Made by a program: the position numbers and the translations under genes. Below the pieces are notes generated by a model. It ran no database searches and was not told the DNA's origin. It was given only the letters and a program-made list of their open reading frames with translations. From Chromera velia (taxonomy: Eukaryota; Sar; Chromeraceae): a DNA stretch of 57,384 nucleotides. This document shows positions 16,589 through 27,590 of this stretch, piece after piece. Positions within the stretch are counted from its first letter, which is position 1; each line of letters opens with the position of its first letter. The stretch is from assembly GCA_018398765.1 (NCBI GenBank), contig JAHBMJ010001627.1:10001-67384 (forward strand), read 5' to 3'.

Positions 16589-17362
16589 CCGTGTTCGGTG
16601 TCTGTTCTTGCATGTAGTGGAGATGGCGTACGGGGGTATGTATTTATCGCAGTAGGCACGCAGTGAAGAGCAGTGTGGAGGGAAGGCACTTGTGTGATTC
16701 CTGTAAGGGCCATCCTTTTGCCTCTTCTTTTCCTCGCAGGGTATAGACAGAAACGGAAAGAAAATCAAAATGACAAGGAAAAAAAAAACACGACCGACAG
16801 AAGGAAGGCAAGAAGGAACCGTGCAAGCAAGCAAGAAAGCGAGGAAGAGAGGAGGGAAAAAGAAGGAAAACAGAGAAAGAAATGAATCCACCGCGGCAAC
16901 AAAATCCTTCATTGAACAGCTTCGCTCTTTGTGTCTCCAACTGATACACATATGAGCAGGGCGCGGAGACATGCATGAGCGTTTGTGTACAAGATTCCAC
17001 ACGGATGAAGCACAAGATGCACATATACCTCTATGCCCCGTCTCGTTTCGTTGATCCCGTTTCTTATAGTTTCGGAATGATTTTGAAAGTGCGGGAATGA
17101 TATTATTTCTTTTCTTCCCTCGCCTGACGTGCAGGTTCGCGACTTTGTTCTCGAAAGATTCCTCGCCGAATCCGACCCCGACAGAGAGGAATTCCAGCAA
17201 GAATCGGCTTCTGGCTCCTCCTCCAGCGTTCCTTACAACGGGGCGTTTGGTCTTCTGGCAGAGCGAAGACGGGCTGCGGCTCCCCCATCAGATCCCCTGG
17301 ACGCTCTATTCGAGGGCGCGGGGTCTTTCCTTCAGTTTGCAGACGAAGAGTGGGAGGACTGA
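14327..17362 (+). CDS. Secreted protein with MSS51-like C-terminal domain (482 aa, three exons)
   Basis: Model: join(14327..15232, 15678..15992, 17135..17362), all introns phase 0, ending in TGA. Residues 1-18 (RAAVLLSVVVLEVASA) form a signal peptide, followed by an acidic stretch (LEEEEEDYDD). From about residue 142 the pattern matches the conserved C-terminal domain of MSS51/ZMYND-type proteins: PLTILHAID, LELDIIDAR, KLNLFTTGPG, GNYQHYL, then PDLAFIFNADIEQAG and PTLAFLLDRRIPTFVTT, and NRFPMLARDP after the second intron. No MYND zinc finger is present, and the leader points to secretion or a membrane-bound compartment rather than a typical mitochondrial presequence. The tail is acidic (FADEEWED). 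The domain's biochemical role is unknown; in yeast Mss51 it belongs to a COX1 translation regulator. An alternative third exon at 16145 would give a short different end. Confidence 0.68.
15484..15532. repeat. (CT)n microsatellite in intron 1 of MSS51-like gene
   Basis: CT run with CTGT interruptions, inside the intron 15233-15677. Confidence 0.9.
16466..16589. repeat. (GA)/(GAAA)/(GGAA) compound microsatellite in intron 2 of MSS51-like gene
   Basis: Purine repeat tract starting at the GA run that follows a GT run, within the intron 15993-17134. Confidence 0.9.
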
Positions 17363-17693
17363 TGATTTGATTGATTGAGTTGTGCAGGCATTTTGAAAAA
17401 TTATTCAAACAAACAAAAAAAGAGGAGAAAAGGGACACATTTGCCCTGCAATCTGTCGGTCAATCGATGGATCCACTAAGTCTTGCATGGGAGGGAGGCA
17501 GGCAGAGGGTCTTGGACGGTTCGTCGGTTGGCTTCTGGGTGGATGAATTAAACAACTGAAATGACCGTCTTTTCTTTGTCTTCAAGCGGCCTTTCGCGGC
17601 ATGCTTATACTGAAATGCTTGCTTAAATCGACATATCTACTTAACTTAGGTCCCATTGCATACAATGAATACATGTAAAAATACGCTCGTACG

Positions 17694-17697
17694 CACG

Positions 17698-17764
<67 letters not shown>

Positions 17765-17771
17765 TAAGACT

Positions 17772-17812
<41 letters not shown>

Positions 17813-17816
17813 CAAA

Positions 17817-17853
<37 letters not shown>

Positions 17854-18123
17854 CACAGACAGACAGACACACAGACAGACACATAGAAAGAAGGGAAGAA
17901 AAACAGAAAGAAAAAAACAACGAAAGAAACAAACAAACAAAAAACGAAGGAAGGAAGGAAGGAAGGAAGGAAGGAAGAATGAAAGAAATAACGAAGGAAG
18001 GAGGGAAGGAAAGAAAGAAAGAGGGAGAGAAGGAGAGAAAAAGAAGGAAAGAAAGAGGGAAGAGGGAGAGAGGAAGAGAAGGAGAGAAAAAAAAAGAAAG
18101 AAAGAGGGAGAGAAGGAGAGAAT

Positions 18124-18165
<42 letters not shown>

Positions 18166-18345
18166 AAGAAAGAAAGAAAAAAAGAAAGACAGACAGACAG
18201 AAAGAAAGAAAGAAAGAAAGAAAGAAAAAAAGAAAGAAAGACAGAAAGACAGACAGACAGACAGACAGAAAGAAAGAAAGAAAGAAAGAAAGAAGGAAGG
18301 AAACAAAGAAAGAAAGAAAGAAAGAAAGAAGTAATTAAAGAAATG
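17694..18345. repeat. 650-bp purine compound microsatellite (CA, GA, GACA, GGAA, GAAA)
   Basis: Successive blocks of CA, GA, GACA, GGAA, GA and GAAA, nearly all purine on the plus strand apart from C. All open frames across it are low-complexity artefacts on both strands. It lies between the MSS51-like gene and an element with inverted-repeat ends. Confidence 0.97.
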
Positions 18346-18582
18346 AACAAAAAAAAGAAAGAAAAAAGTTTGAAAAGAACCCTATAATGAATTAGTATAT
18401 GCAGTTGCATTAGGAGTCGAATTTGATGCTAAATTGGGCTAGAGATTGGATGAATGAGTTAGGTTAAAGCCGGTGAACCACCTCTTAGGCTCTGGCTAAC
18501 CCGGCATGCCATGCAGAAATTCGTTACGCAACCTAGGTTCCATGGGACATTTGAAGGCTTGCAAGACTAGGCGGCCCCTTCG

Positions 18583-20326
18583 CTTTAGTCTAGGCGTAGG
18601 ATATTAAAAACAATAATCAAAAATAATAATCAAAACAAAAAAAAAATGACGATATGATTCAAATGCAAAAAATGTATAATTTGACCTATACGTTACTACT
18701 AGGACCTTCTGGTCACCTAAAAACGTCTTCAAAAATTTAAATTTATTGTTTTAGGATTTTTAAAAGCAATTTTATCGTTTTTTATGAAGATAAATTTTGA
18801 AGTTAGTCTATACACGATAGGCTGACTTACACAATTTTTGCATTTCCCTCTTCAAGAATTTCAACAACTCTAATTAGCACCTCTGCCCATCTACTAACCC
18901 ACCCTTGATTCCCCGCTGGCATCTTCATTTTTACCTTTCGCATTTTTTGGAACTCTGAAACCTTCGCGACCCTAAAAATATTTCTAAAGCGCGTCCTGTC
19001 ATTGTCTTCGATCATAAGACCAAAGGTCGCAGTCTCTGCGTTTCGCTCAAACATGGGTGTGCGTAAGCACTGTGCTGTCTAGTCTTTGTGCTTGGGATCA
19101 CGGGCAACAAGACCAGTGAACCGCCTTCTTGAAGCACTGAACACTGCCTGTACCTGCGCCAATTCATAACACTCTACCTCTTCCTTGCTTCCTTTCAACT
19201 TGCGCATCATGTGCAGCCATACCTACCCCTTCTCCTTGATGATGTTGCCAGCATCATCTGCTGCATGCTTGCCCTTTGTCTGTTTGCGGTCCAAACGAAA
19301 CCTTTTGGCCTCAAGAGTATCAACAATGGGATTCTCTTTCTTAAGCGCTGTCATTTTTTCTTTCAACACAGCAGCGATCGGTCGAAGCTTGCTGCTGCTG
19401 TCTTCAATCAAGATTCGGAAAAACTTGTCTCGAAAAATGCGGTGGCCGTCAGGGCCGATAGTGTGACTCACCTCAGACGAGTCAGAGCCTTACGCCGTGT
19501 CCGGCTCTGCATTCAGTTCCTTGTCCTTACCCCTGTTTTACCAGAAAGTGTGCAATCTCTCAAAGTCTGTATACGCAGCATCAACATTTGAGACGCCCGG
19601 CTCTGTCACTCCTCCCTCTTCTTTTTCCTCCTCTATAGTTTCCTTTGCTAACTCAGAAGCCAACACGTCTGATTTTGTTTTGTCTGGCAATTTTAACATT
19701 TCCAACTAATCGACTTTCTCTGCCACAAGTCGAATTCGCTTAGACAGTGTATCTTTTTCCGAATAGAGTTTGCAACGCTGACCCGGCTTGCTTGAGCCCC
19801 TAAAATGCGGAGCAATGTGAGGCCTCGTTGCAAAAAAAATTCTGGAGAAACCCTCTGGAGGATTCGTCCAACAATTTGTGCAGCCGAATTTATGGCTTTC
19901 TTGATGGCCTCATCAGTGGCGTCACCACAAGAGACCGGGGGAGTAGACCAATGCGGAATGTCTTAAGAAATTTTTTTGCTTTGGCAGCAGAAAGTGGAAG
20001 GGGATCACTACGATGTGCTAGAGCCTCATTCTGTTCTCCAAGCCTAAAAGCTGTGATTGAGGTCATTGTCTTTGCTCTCAATGTATCTCAATAAAAACAA
20101 TTATAAATAAAGTGTTTCGTAGATTTTTATAAAAAAGATCAAAGCATTTAGAACTTACATTTTGACTAGTGTTTTGAAATGACTTGACCTAGGTTTTGAT
20201 CGTTTAATTCAAAACTAGTTTCAAAAATAAAAAAAATCAAAATCAAATATAAAAAAAAAACTGGAAAAAATGACGTTATGTTTTATTATTTGATTTTGAT
20301 GTCCTACGCCTAGGCTTTAGTCTTAG
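18583..20326. mobile_element. Probable 1.7-kb DNA element with short inverted-repeat ends
   Basis: Left end at about 18583-18604 contains CTAGGCGTAGGATAT. The reverse complement of the right end (about 20299-20326) contains CTAGGCGTAGGACAT. Flanking subterminal sequence on both sides is A-rich and shares AAAAAATGACG(A/T)TATG. The interior holds a decayed minus-strand coding region. The ends are imperfect and no target-site duplication was recognised, so family and exact borders are unknown. Confidence 0.4.
18827..19471 (-). pseudogene. Decayed coding remnant inside inverted-repeat element
   Basis: One minus-strand frame from 19471 to 18827 reads as ordinary protein, with only two internal stops (TAG at 19223-19225 and at 19079-19081). 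Fragments include GPDGHRIFRDKFFRIL, KAKRF-like basic stretches, FERNAETATFGLMIED and GWVSRWAEVLIRVVEIL. I do not recognise the family. Its place between inverted ends suggests an element-encoded protein, which is inference. Confidence 0.35.
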
Positions 20327-20876
20327 GATATGCTCAAGGAAATGCTTCTAATTTTTTAACAGCCGATAATACCCAATGTAACGTTTTATTTAATTAATGG
20401 ACGATTGCGGCATTCATGCGTAAACATGCTGCTCCAGAAGTAGAAAAGTTTGAAAGCAAACATCCTAGTTGAATTAAAGTAGTATAAATCAAAGTGAACT
20501 GCTGTTGTGATTCTAACTTGTGAAGAACCGCCGTGAACTGCCTCCTGAACTGCCTCATACCAGTGCATTGCGAGTTTGCGTTGCTGCTGAACGGTGGCGA
20601 ACGCTAAACGCCTATTTATAGGCCAATAGCTAGGCCGATGACGATGGTGTATGATGATAGTAATGAGTTCAATCAAAAACTAGAATCACACCTAGAATCA
20701 CACTCACATAACTTTGAATATTATCTTTAGATAATTGTTCCTTACTATCGCAGCCTATTGACTACTATACGATGACTAGAAACTTAAAGTTATTCACTGC
20801 AACTTCATATTGCTTCTGTTCTAGCTTCTGTTTCATATATAGTGTATACTTCTTCCACTTCAAAGAACAGCATCAA
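20327..20876. other. AT-rich intergenic stretch without recognisable gene
   Basis: No convincing coding region or RNA. It separates the inverted-repeat element from the MITE-like element that starts at 20877. Confidence 0.4.
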
Positions 20877-21392
20877 CTACACAGTACGGTTAGGAGTAAG
20901 GAATTTTTAAAGGAAAGTAGGACGGTTACCGGCCGCCTGGTTTCCAATTTTATGGTTACGGTAGTAGTGTTCGAATGGTAGTGGTAGTAGCTAAAAACAG
21001 GCAGATTTGACCATATTCTGAGTCAAACTTAACTTACATAACCAATTTTAGATTAGTAAAAATCATATTTTTGACATTCATCAAAAGTTTATTCTAGTAA
21101 AATTCAATGTTTATCATTTTACGACTGAACTCTAACTCGCTCCCACTAGTATATCATTATCTATAGCATATACTCTTTTAGTATGATTATTTCAGGGCTT
21201 TAAACTGCTAATGTAAGTGGTCAGGCTTTAAAATGGGTCTAGCAACTGTTTTTACCTGAGTTTTCCCTTGAACTACCATGGTAGTGGTACACGCCTTCAA
21301 GTCCGCTGGTTACCATCTCATGGTTACCAAACTGACGGTAACTCGCTACTAGCTAAAAGGGGCCGGTAGTAACTCCTAACCGTACTGTGTAG
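20877..21392. mobile_element. MITE-like 516-bp non-coding element with 21-bp perfect terminal inverted repeats
   Basis: CTACACAGTACGGTTAGGAG at the left end (20877-20896, extended by one T) recurs in exact reverse complement at 21372-21392. Inverted similarity continues inside, as AGTA..CGGTTACCGGCCG on the left against a matching GGTAAC/GGGGCCGGTAGT on the right. It has no coding capacity and is AT-rich. Flanks CATCAA and CACCAA could be an imperfect 6-bp target duplication. Size, ends and lack of genes fit a miniature inverted-repeat transposable element. Confidence 0.65.
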
Positions 21393-21419
21393 CACCAACA
21401 ATCAAAAAGCGTGGGCAGG

Positions 21420-22050
<631 letters not shown>

Positions 22051-22359
22051 AGAGTGAGAGAGCCATACAACCGTCACAGAGCCAGGAAAAGCCCGCGAGA
22101 AAGAGAGGGGAAAAAATGAGACAGAGAAGGAGAAGACAAAGGAAAAGAAGAAAAAGGAGAGGAAGAAGAAGGAGACGCAGGAGAAAAATAACGAGAAAAG
22201 ACAGAATTAAGGAGATGAATAACAAATCAAAATTCGATTTTCTGAACAAACAAACACAGACGAATGATGGAACCCGAGGCGAAAAGGCAGGAGGAGAAGA
22301 GACGAGACAGAAGAAGCACGCTCACTGCACGAATTCTTAGTTCATGCAACTGATGACGG

Positions 22360-22448
22360 TCAGTCTTTGGCAGCTCGATCTTCTGCATAGACTTTATCAA
22401 GCCACCTCTGAATCGATGTGAAGACCTTTTCAAACGCCGCTTTTTCAT
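22360..22448 (-). CDS. Candidate terminal exon downstream of the split secreted gene
   Basis: After a good acceptor (CTGCCTGCAG) the minus strand encodes DEKAAFEKVFTSIQRWLDKV and a short charged tail, ending in a stop at 22360. It could be the last exon of the 22794-25087 locus, or an isolated relic. The first residues resemble the start of exon 2 of the coiled-coil gene (EEKATF), which may be chance. Confidence 0.3.
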
Positions 22449-22793
22449 CTGCAGGCAGTCTTCTGTTACAAAATCCCGACATTTGCATGTAGCGATGGCA
22501 TAAATATCTGCTGTTCATTCTAATCTCCGCAAGAGCTTTCACACCATACAGAAGCTTTCGGACTCCGCTTTTTCTGTCGATTTCGTTTGGAGAACTCATA
22601 TCGTCAGTCTCTGCATTGTGGCCCAACAAACATTGCCACGAGCATGCATCTCTCGTTCTTGATATAATGAGTGAAGACAGTTGCACAGTTTCGAAGACGG
22701 CGTGCGACGTAGCGGACCTCATGAGAGGTTTGTAAAATGACAAATTCCTGCCCTGTTTTTACTTCAAAAACAGCTGGGGAGTTCTGAAGCCAG

Positions 22794-24200
22794 TCAAAGA
22801 CGACAAGAGGACAGTCTTTCAAGCTGCTCTCTGTGTCTGTCGTGCAGTCGATTAAAGAGCCATCGCGGATTCTTCTTCTGCCATCCTGCAAACCTGTCAT
22901 CTCGTAAGGTCCAATATTCAAGTTCGTCCATTCGCTGACACTGGACGGGGTTGTTTGTGAAGTAAGTGGCGTGCTGAACGACATACTTGTGTACAGAATA
23001 CAGAGTTTCCATGTCTCCTGAAACCTCCACGTCAGGGCTACTTGCAGGAACAAGAGGTCCGAGCATGGCGGTCCAAAAATGGTCATCCGACGGCCATGGA
23101 TCTACGTGGGGAAATCTCTCAGTGAGATAGCCCATCGACGCGAGTGCCCTTGGAGGCGGAATCAACTGACTGTCTCTGGCTGACTTACCGTTCTTGAACG
23201 TGTCCCGAAAGAACCCAAGGCATGGAGGGTCCACTAATCTCTCCCATGCCGACAGAACATCAAATGCACCCAGACCTGGTACAAACAGGTCCCGGGCACG
23301 TCTGACATTTGCCCACTGTCTGAAGTGCCGATCTTCAAACATCCCCGCTCGACCCAAACCCCACGCGCATATACAAATAGGGGAAAGACCTAATACTCTG
23401 TTGATGTTCTCCACAATTTGCAAAACTTTCTCCTTCTTCTCTACAAAGACCCATAAGAAGTCGGAGCCGTTCAGCTCTTCTTCTTGACAGTTCTGGCTGC
23501 GTTCTTTGGACGGCGTTTCACAGCCTGCTCCTGATGCACTTGCTACTGCAGTGGCAGCTGCATGGGGTGTGTTGTTGCCGGTTTCTCTCAGGAGGAGGCT
23601 TTCTATTTCCTCTGGTGACAGAGAGGGGAGGCGAGGGAGGAGCTCTATCAACCAATCGTTTGACAACAATTCAACAAGAACCTCCACTCGGAAGGTATCC
23701 AATGCATTTCGGTTGGCCCTCCCGAGGGTGACCTCAAAGAAAGAAGGGTGCCGGGACGGATAGGATTTGACTCTTGTTCCATGATGGGTTTCTGAGTCGA
23801 CGTCGGAGTCCGTCAGACTCAGATCCACCAAGCTGCTGTCAATCCCAGGACCAGACACAAAAAGAGACGTGTTGGCATTCTCCGGCAGGTTTAGTGACTC
23901 CTGGTTTGTCCCTGACAGCCCACCTTGAGATTCGTTGTCTGTCCCTGTCTGTGGCTGCTTCCCCTTTCTTCGTCTTGATAACCCCCCCTTTCCCTTCTTG
24001 GAATGGGAACGGCTCGGTGACCGTTTAGACTTCGACGGCGGGTCCCCACTGCCCTTCAGGGATTTCGACCGTAAATGCGCCCTGAGCAAGACGTCGGCAT
24101 ATCCGGCAGCCAGAAGCTGGGCGGGAGACGGCACCGTCCGGAGAAATGTCCGTTGGGTAGAGCTCTTAACCCAGGCAGCAGTCTGGGGGTTCTTCTGGAG
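22794..24200 (-). CDS. Unknown protein, main coding block; probably the 3' part of the secreted gene at 24166-25087
   Basis: The minus-strand frame is open for 469 codons from just after a TAG at 24201-24203 to the stop at 22794. It has no ATG in its first two hundred-odd codons, so it must be entered from upstream. It starts with QTAAWVKSSTQRTFLRT and a basic Ser/Lys/Arg-rich linker (SKSKRSPSRSHSKKGKGG), then an acidic Ser/Asp stretch. Folded-looking segments follow: VEVLVELLSNDWLIELLPRL, ICICAWGLGRAGMF, LVDPPCLGFFRDTF and YVVQHATYFTNNPVQC. A strong GTAAGT donor lies at about 23189. A second minus frame is also protein-like over about 22604-22990 (DCPLVVFDWLQNSPAVFEV), which may indicate another frameshift or an alternative exon. 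I do not recognise a family. Confidence 0.5.
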   Translation of the reverse strand, partial: LQKNPQTAAWVKSSTQRTFLRTVPSPAQLLAAGYADVLLRAHLRSKSLKGSGDPPSKSKRSPSRSHSKKGKGGLSRRRKGKQPQTGTDNESQGGLSGTNQESLNLPENANTSLFVSGPGIDSSLVDLSLTDSDVDSETHHGTRVKSYPSRHPSFFEVTLGRANRNALDTFRVEVLVELLSNDWLIELLPRLPSLSPEEIESLLLRETGNNTPHAAATAVASASGAGCETPSKERSQNCQEEELNGSDFLWVFVEKKEKVLQIVENINRVLGLSPICICAWGLGRAGMFEDRHFRQWANVRRARDLFVPGLGAFDVLSAWERLVDPPCLGFFRDTFKNGKSARDSQLIPPPRALASMGYLTERFPHVDPWPSDDHFWTAMLGPLVPASSPDVEVSGDMETLYSVHKYVVQHATYFTNNPVQCQRMDELEYWTLRDDRFAGWQKKNPRWLFNRLHDRHREQLERLSSCRL

Positions 24201-25087
24201 CTAGGTCTTCAAAATCAATCACACACCTAATCTCCTTGACACTCCACTCGTCAGTGATGCCGTACTTGTCTCTGAGGGTTTGGGGAAATCGACTCGCTTT
24301 CCTTGGAAATTTCGATGTGAAGACCCCTTCACCGTCTCCGTGAAGGAAGCGCCGGAATGCCCATCTGCAAACAACAGATACTCATATCGATCGATACAGC
24401 GAGTCACATCACCACACATATTGAAATCCACGGATGCATCTGTAAGATTCATGCGATTGACACCACCAATCAGTATATTGCTGCACCACCATACACACAC
24501 AGAAGCAGATGTGCATGTGCATGTCCACAGCCGGATTCAATCCCTCCCTCATCTTCTTCTCTCCCCCAAAGAGCCCGACGCGCCGTCGCTTTCCGGCCAC
24601 GAAGTCTCTGCCCTTCTCCGATAAGGCCCCTTGCCTCTCTTCCAACATCAATCCATCTGATTCCAAAAGCATGAACCCGTCTCCATGCACGCCGTTCACT
24701 ATCCCTCCCCTCCGCGATCTCCACGACCACCTGCATTGTGCTGCACCTCTACAGAGGGGCAAGGACTGACCTGAGGTCGAGGGAGCCGAAGGGTGCCATG
24801 TGAGAGTCGTCAGTTTCCGCCCAGAGAAGGAGACGCTCTGCAGCAACTCGTATGATTTCATTTGTACGATAAGGCTCTTTCTTAAAGACTACGGCGTCTT
24901 TCCATGCACTTTTTTCAAGACGCTTACAGACAACTTGCTCAGCCGTGATTCCTGTGCAATGATGCAGTCTTTCTAGCCCAACAGCCCGACAATCCTGCAC
25001 CACTCCGTGCTTCACAGAGACGGGCAGTCTCTGCTGCCAAGCATGTACTAGAGGAAGAAAATTTAGCAGCGCGCAAAGTCTCGCCAT
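24166..25087 (-). CDS. Secreted protein of unknown function, 5' part (two exons, 171 codons as read)
   Basis: Model: complement(join(24166..24364, 24771..25087)), phase-2 junction (donor CTCAG|GTCAGT, acceptor TTTGCAG), 172 codons including TAA. The start at 25087 gives a signal peptide (MARLCALLNFLPLVHA) with cleavage likely before WQQRL. The mature part has several cysteines and ends DFEDLAPEEPPDCCLG. Four codons from that end a run of five C (plus-strand GGGGG at 24185-24189) precedes the stop. With one C fewer the frame would enter the 469-codon block at 22794-24200 without a break (PEEPQTAAWVKSS). I therefore think the two are one gene of about 620 residues, broken either truly or by an assembly error. 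No family recognised. Confidence 0.58.
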
Positions 25088-26969
25088 CAGGCATATGCGA
25101 GTAGACGGGCTCCAAGAAGTCAACGGGCAGGAATTCGATCGCCTGGAATTGTGGCTGCATGTCAGACACAGACTCTGACAGAGCTATATACATGCAGAGA
25201 TGCAAGGTGGTATAACATGATATACCGAGGGTTCGTGGATGCATAGCACGTCCCAGCATACCGGCCGCACGGTATTGGGTATCGTGCCTAGGCCAGTTTC
25301 TTCCTAATCTACCCTAATCTACCCACCCTTAGTTTCTGACTCTGCCTGCCTCTCTATCACGTTTTTTTTTCCTAGTTTCTCTTTTACATCAACTTCCATC
25401 GCCCCTGCCGGCCCAAAATTGACCCGGAATCACTTAACTCACTGTCAAGCAACGACTTTTCAACAAACGACTCTTCCTGTCTCTCTCTAACCTTCTACTT
25501 CTTTACGCTTCTCCGTCGTTCTTTGTCTATCTCCATCCAGTCAATCAGCTCGGTCTTCACTTCACCCTGTCCTTCCCTCACCATTAGCGCCCCCTGCCCC
25601 TTGCGCGGGGACAGAGAACGCTGCCACGTCGCGAGCCAGCAATGGCTCCGCTTGGAAAGGACCCCTTCTCCCTCTCCGTGAGTGAATGGAAGAAAGCACG
25701 TTTGCTGCCGCAAATCTCTGCAAGGTGCACAACAGAATTTTGAAGTACTGTTGCATCAGTCTGCCCTGGACTGCATAACATAATATACGGGTTATTAATT
25801 AATTCGAAGGCGTTACCCAACCAGTTGAGTGAGTGCCTCGGGGGGCCATTTAAGGGGTCGGCCAGAATTTGATTGATGCAAAACATTAGGGATCGACTTG
25901 GGCATGTCTTGTCTGTGCAAAGTCGCGGGGGCCACGGCAACGTGCGCAAAATATACTTTTCAGGACCGTGCATATACAACTCCATACGAGTTACTTGAGG
26001 GGCATGTATTATGCGGAGCGAAGTAATTATAATGCGATCGATCGCTGCTCCGACGACTTGCTTGAGGGGCATATTTTAGAATTTGAGTGACACCATGACC
26101 AGGCTTTCTAGACACCGCGGCGTTTGGTACCACGGCGTTTACAGTCAAACGCCGCGGTGCCGCGGAGCAGCACCAAGCACCGTGGATCGAGCGCCCAAAA
26201 GGCGCACCGTGGCGCGCCGCAGTTGTAAAACCTTGAAGAAAGGGGGGAACCGCGGCGTGATTGTTCCGGTCTTTACTTTTTCTGAGGTAAGTTGAACCAA
26301 ATTGATCAGCAATTGATCAAATTTATCATTGAAACACCTTAAAAAAAATTTTGTGGTACCTGCGGCGCATAGAAAAAACCGTTTTGACGGTATATGGGGC
26401 CATATCCTAAATGGGAGGGGGTGCCGCCGCGGAGGGGCCTGGAGGGAACCGCTGTAACAGGAAACGTTACCTAGAACAGATTAGAACAGTTAGGTAACGA
26501 AAACGGGTAACGCTCAAACAACTAAATGAGAAGTCTGACTTACCGGGTCGCAGTTCTCAGTCCAGATAAGAAAATCCATTCAGTAACAACAGAGAAATTC
26601 AAAGAGACGTCAATCTAGAATTCACTTAAACAAAGACCAAGCGTTCGATCCAATGCGTGAAACCTCAACGCTCCAAACGTGACATACAAACTGATCAGAC
26701 TGCTATCTGAGGATACTCTCTATTATGAACCGACTGAGCAGACCGAGCCTTCGTACAGCCTCACTGTTTGATCAAGGAGTCAGACGCTAATGCACTCAAA
26801 CATGCGATTACGCCGCTCGCAATACTCTTCACTCGCGCGGATGGCTGACGCGCTCACAGAACGCTCGGCACCTACCTGACGCACGCTTAGATGCATGCGT
26901 TTACTCTCATAAATCACCCTTTGTCTGAACTGAACACAAACAGGAAGACAGACTAAAAGAGAGAAACGC
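25088..26969. other. Intergenic region with GC-rich palindrome
   Basis: No convincing gene; the 162-codon minus frame at 25584-26072 has no protein-like pattern. A 14-bp perfect inverted repeat (CACCGCGGCGTTTG at 26113-26126, reverse complement at 26146-26159, 19-base loop) sits in a GC-rich patch with repeated GCGGCGT. CTTGAGGGGCAT occurs twice (about 25996 and 26061). Confidence 0.45.
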
Positions 26970-27419
26970 TTAACTGCAACGAAGGAACTTGGTCTGTCTG
27001 TTTGCACGCATTGACCCAGTTTCGATCCAACGAACCTTTGCTCCCAACTCCATCAAATTTTCTAAAACGTACTCCAACTCCTCCTGCATTCTTGGCTCGC
27101 TTTTGTACTGTTTGGAACCAATCTGATGCATCAGCGGCTGAGAGTCAGTCACCACCACAACCAAAGGCATCTCACCCCATAACTTTCGAACGAAATGAAT
27201 GAACGACCAGGATATCTTCACTGCGTCTCTCATTGCAAGAAGCTCTGCAGAAGTCGTAGACCCCAGCTTTCTTCCTATCTTCCTGCTCAGCCAATACGCA
27301 ATGTTGTGCTCACTGATCTCATCAAGATTGGTAAGCTCTCCTTCATCAACTAACTGCATCTCGATGCCTAGTTTACCCTCTTTCTTATGCAATTGATAAG
27401 ACGCATCCCCCCACACCAA
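26970..27419 (-). pseudogene. copia RNase H domain
   Basis: WGDASYQL holds the first Asp, SAELLAMRDAV the Glu, and VVTDSQPLMHQI the second Asp, followed by KVRWIETGSMRANRQTK. Copia normally ends in ADxLTK at that last position, so the final Asp is replaced by Asn and the domain is probably inactive even apart from upstream stops. Confidence 0.82.
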
Positions 27420-27590
27420 CAGAACTAGAAGGGAGGGAATAGAACGAAGAGACAGAGGACGGGAAGTCTTGAATACATGCCAGAAAGCCTTCTCACTCGC
27501 AAGAACGGACTCACGAGATGGACGGGAATTGAAGCGGGAAAGGTGGAAAAATAGGAAGGAAAGAGATTCTGAAGGTTAGGTCTTAACAGC

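Noticed and set aside
17646-18410. 250-codon Phe-Leu-Ser frame and its Lys-Glu-Arg mirror
   Set aside because: Entirely a product of the GAAA/GA/GACA microsatellite.
25298-25335. CTAATCTACCCTAATCTACCC as telomere-like repeat
   Set aside because: Only two imperfect units in the interior of the window; not a telomere array.
25584-26072. 162-codon minus frame
   Set aside because: No domain, no start context and mixed composition; judged chance.
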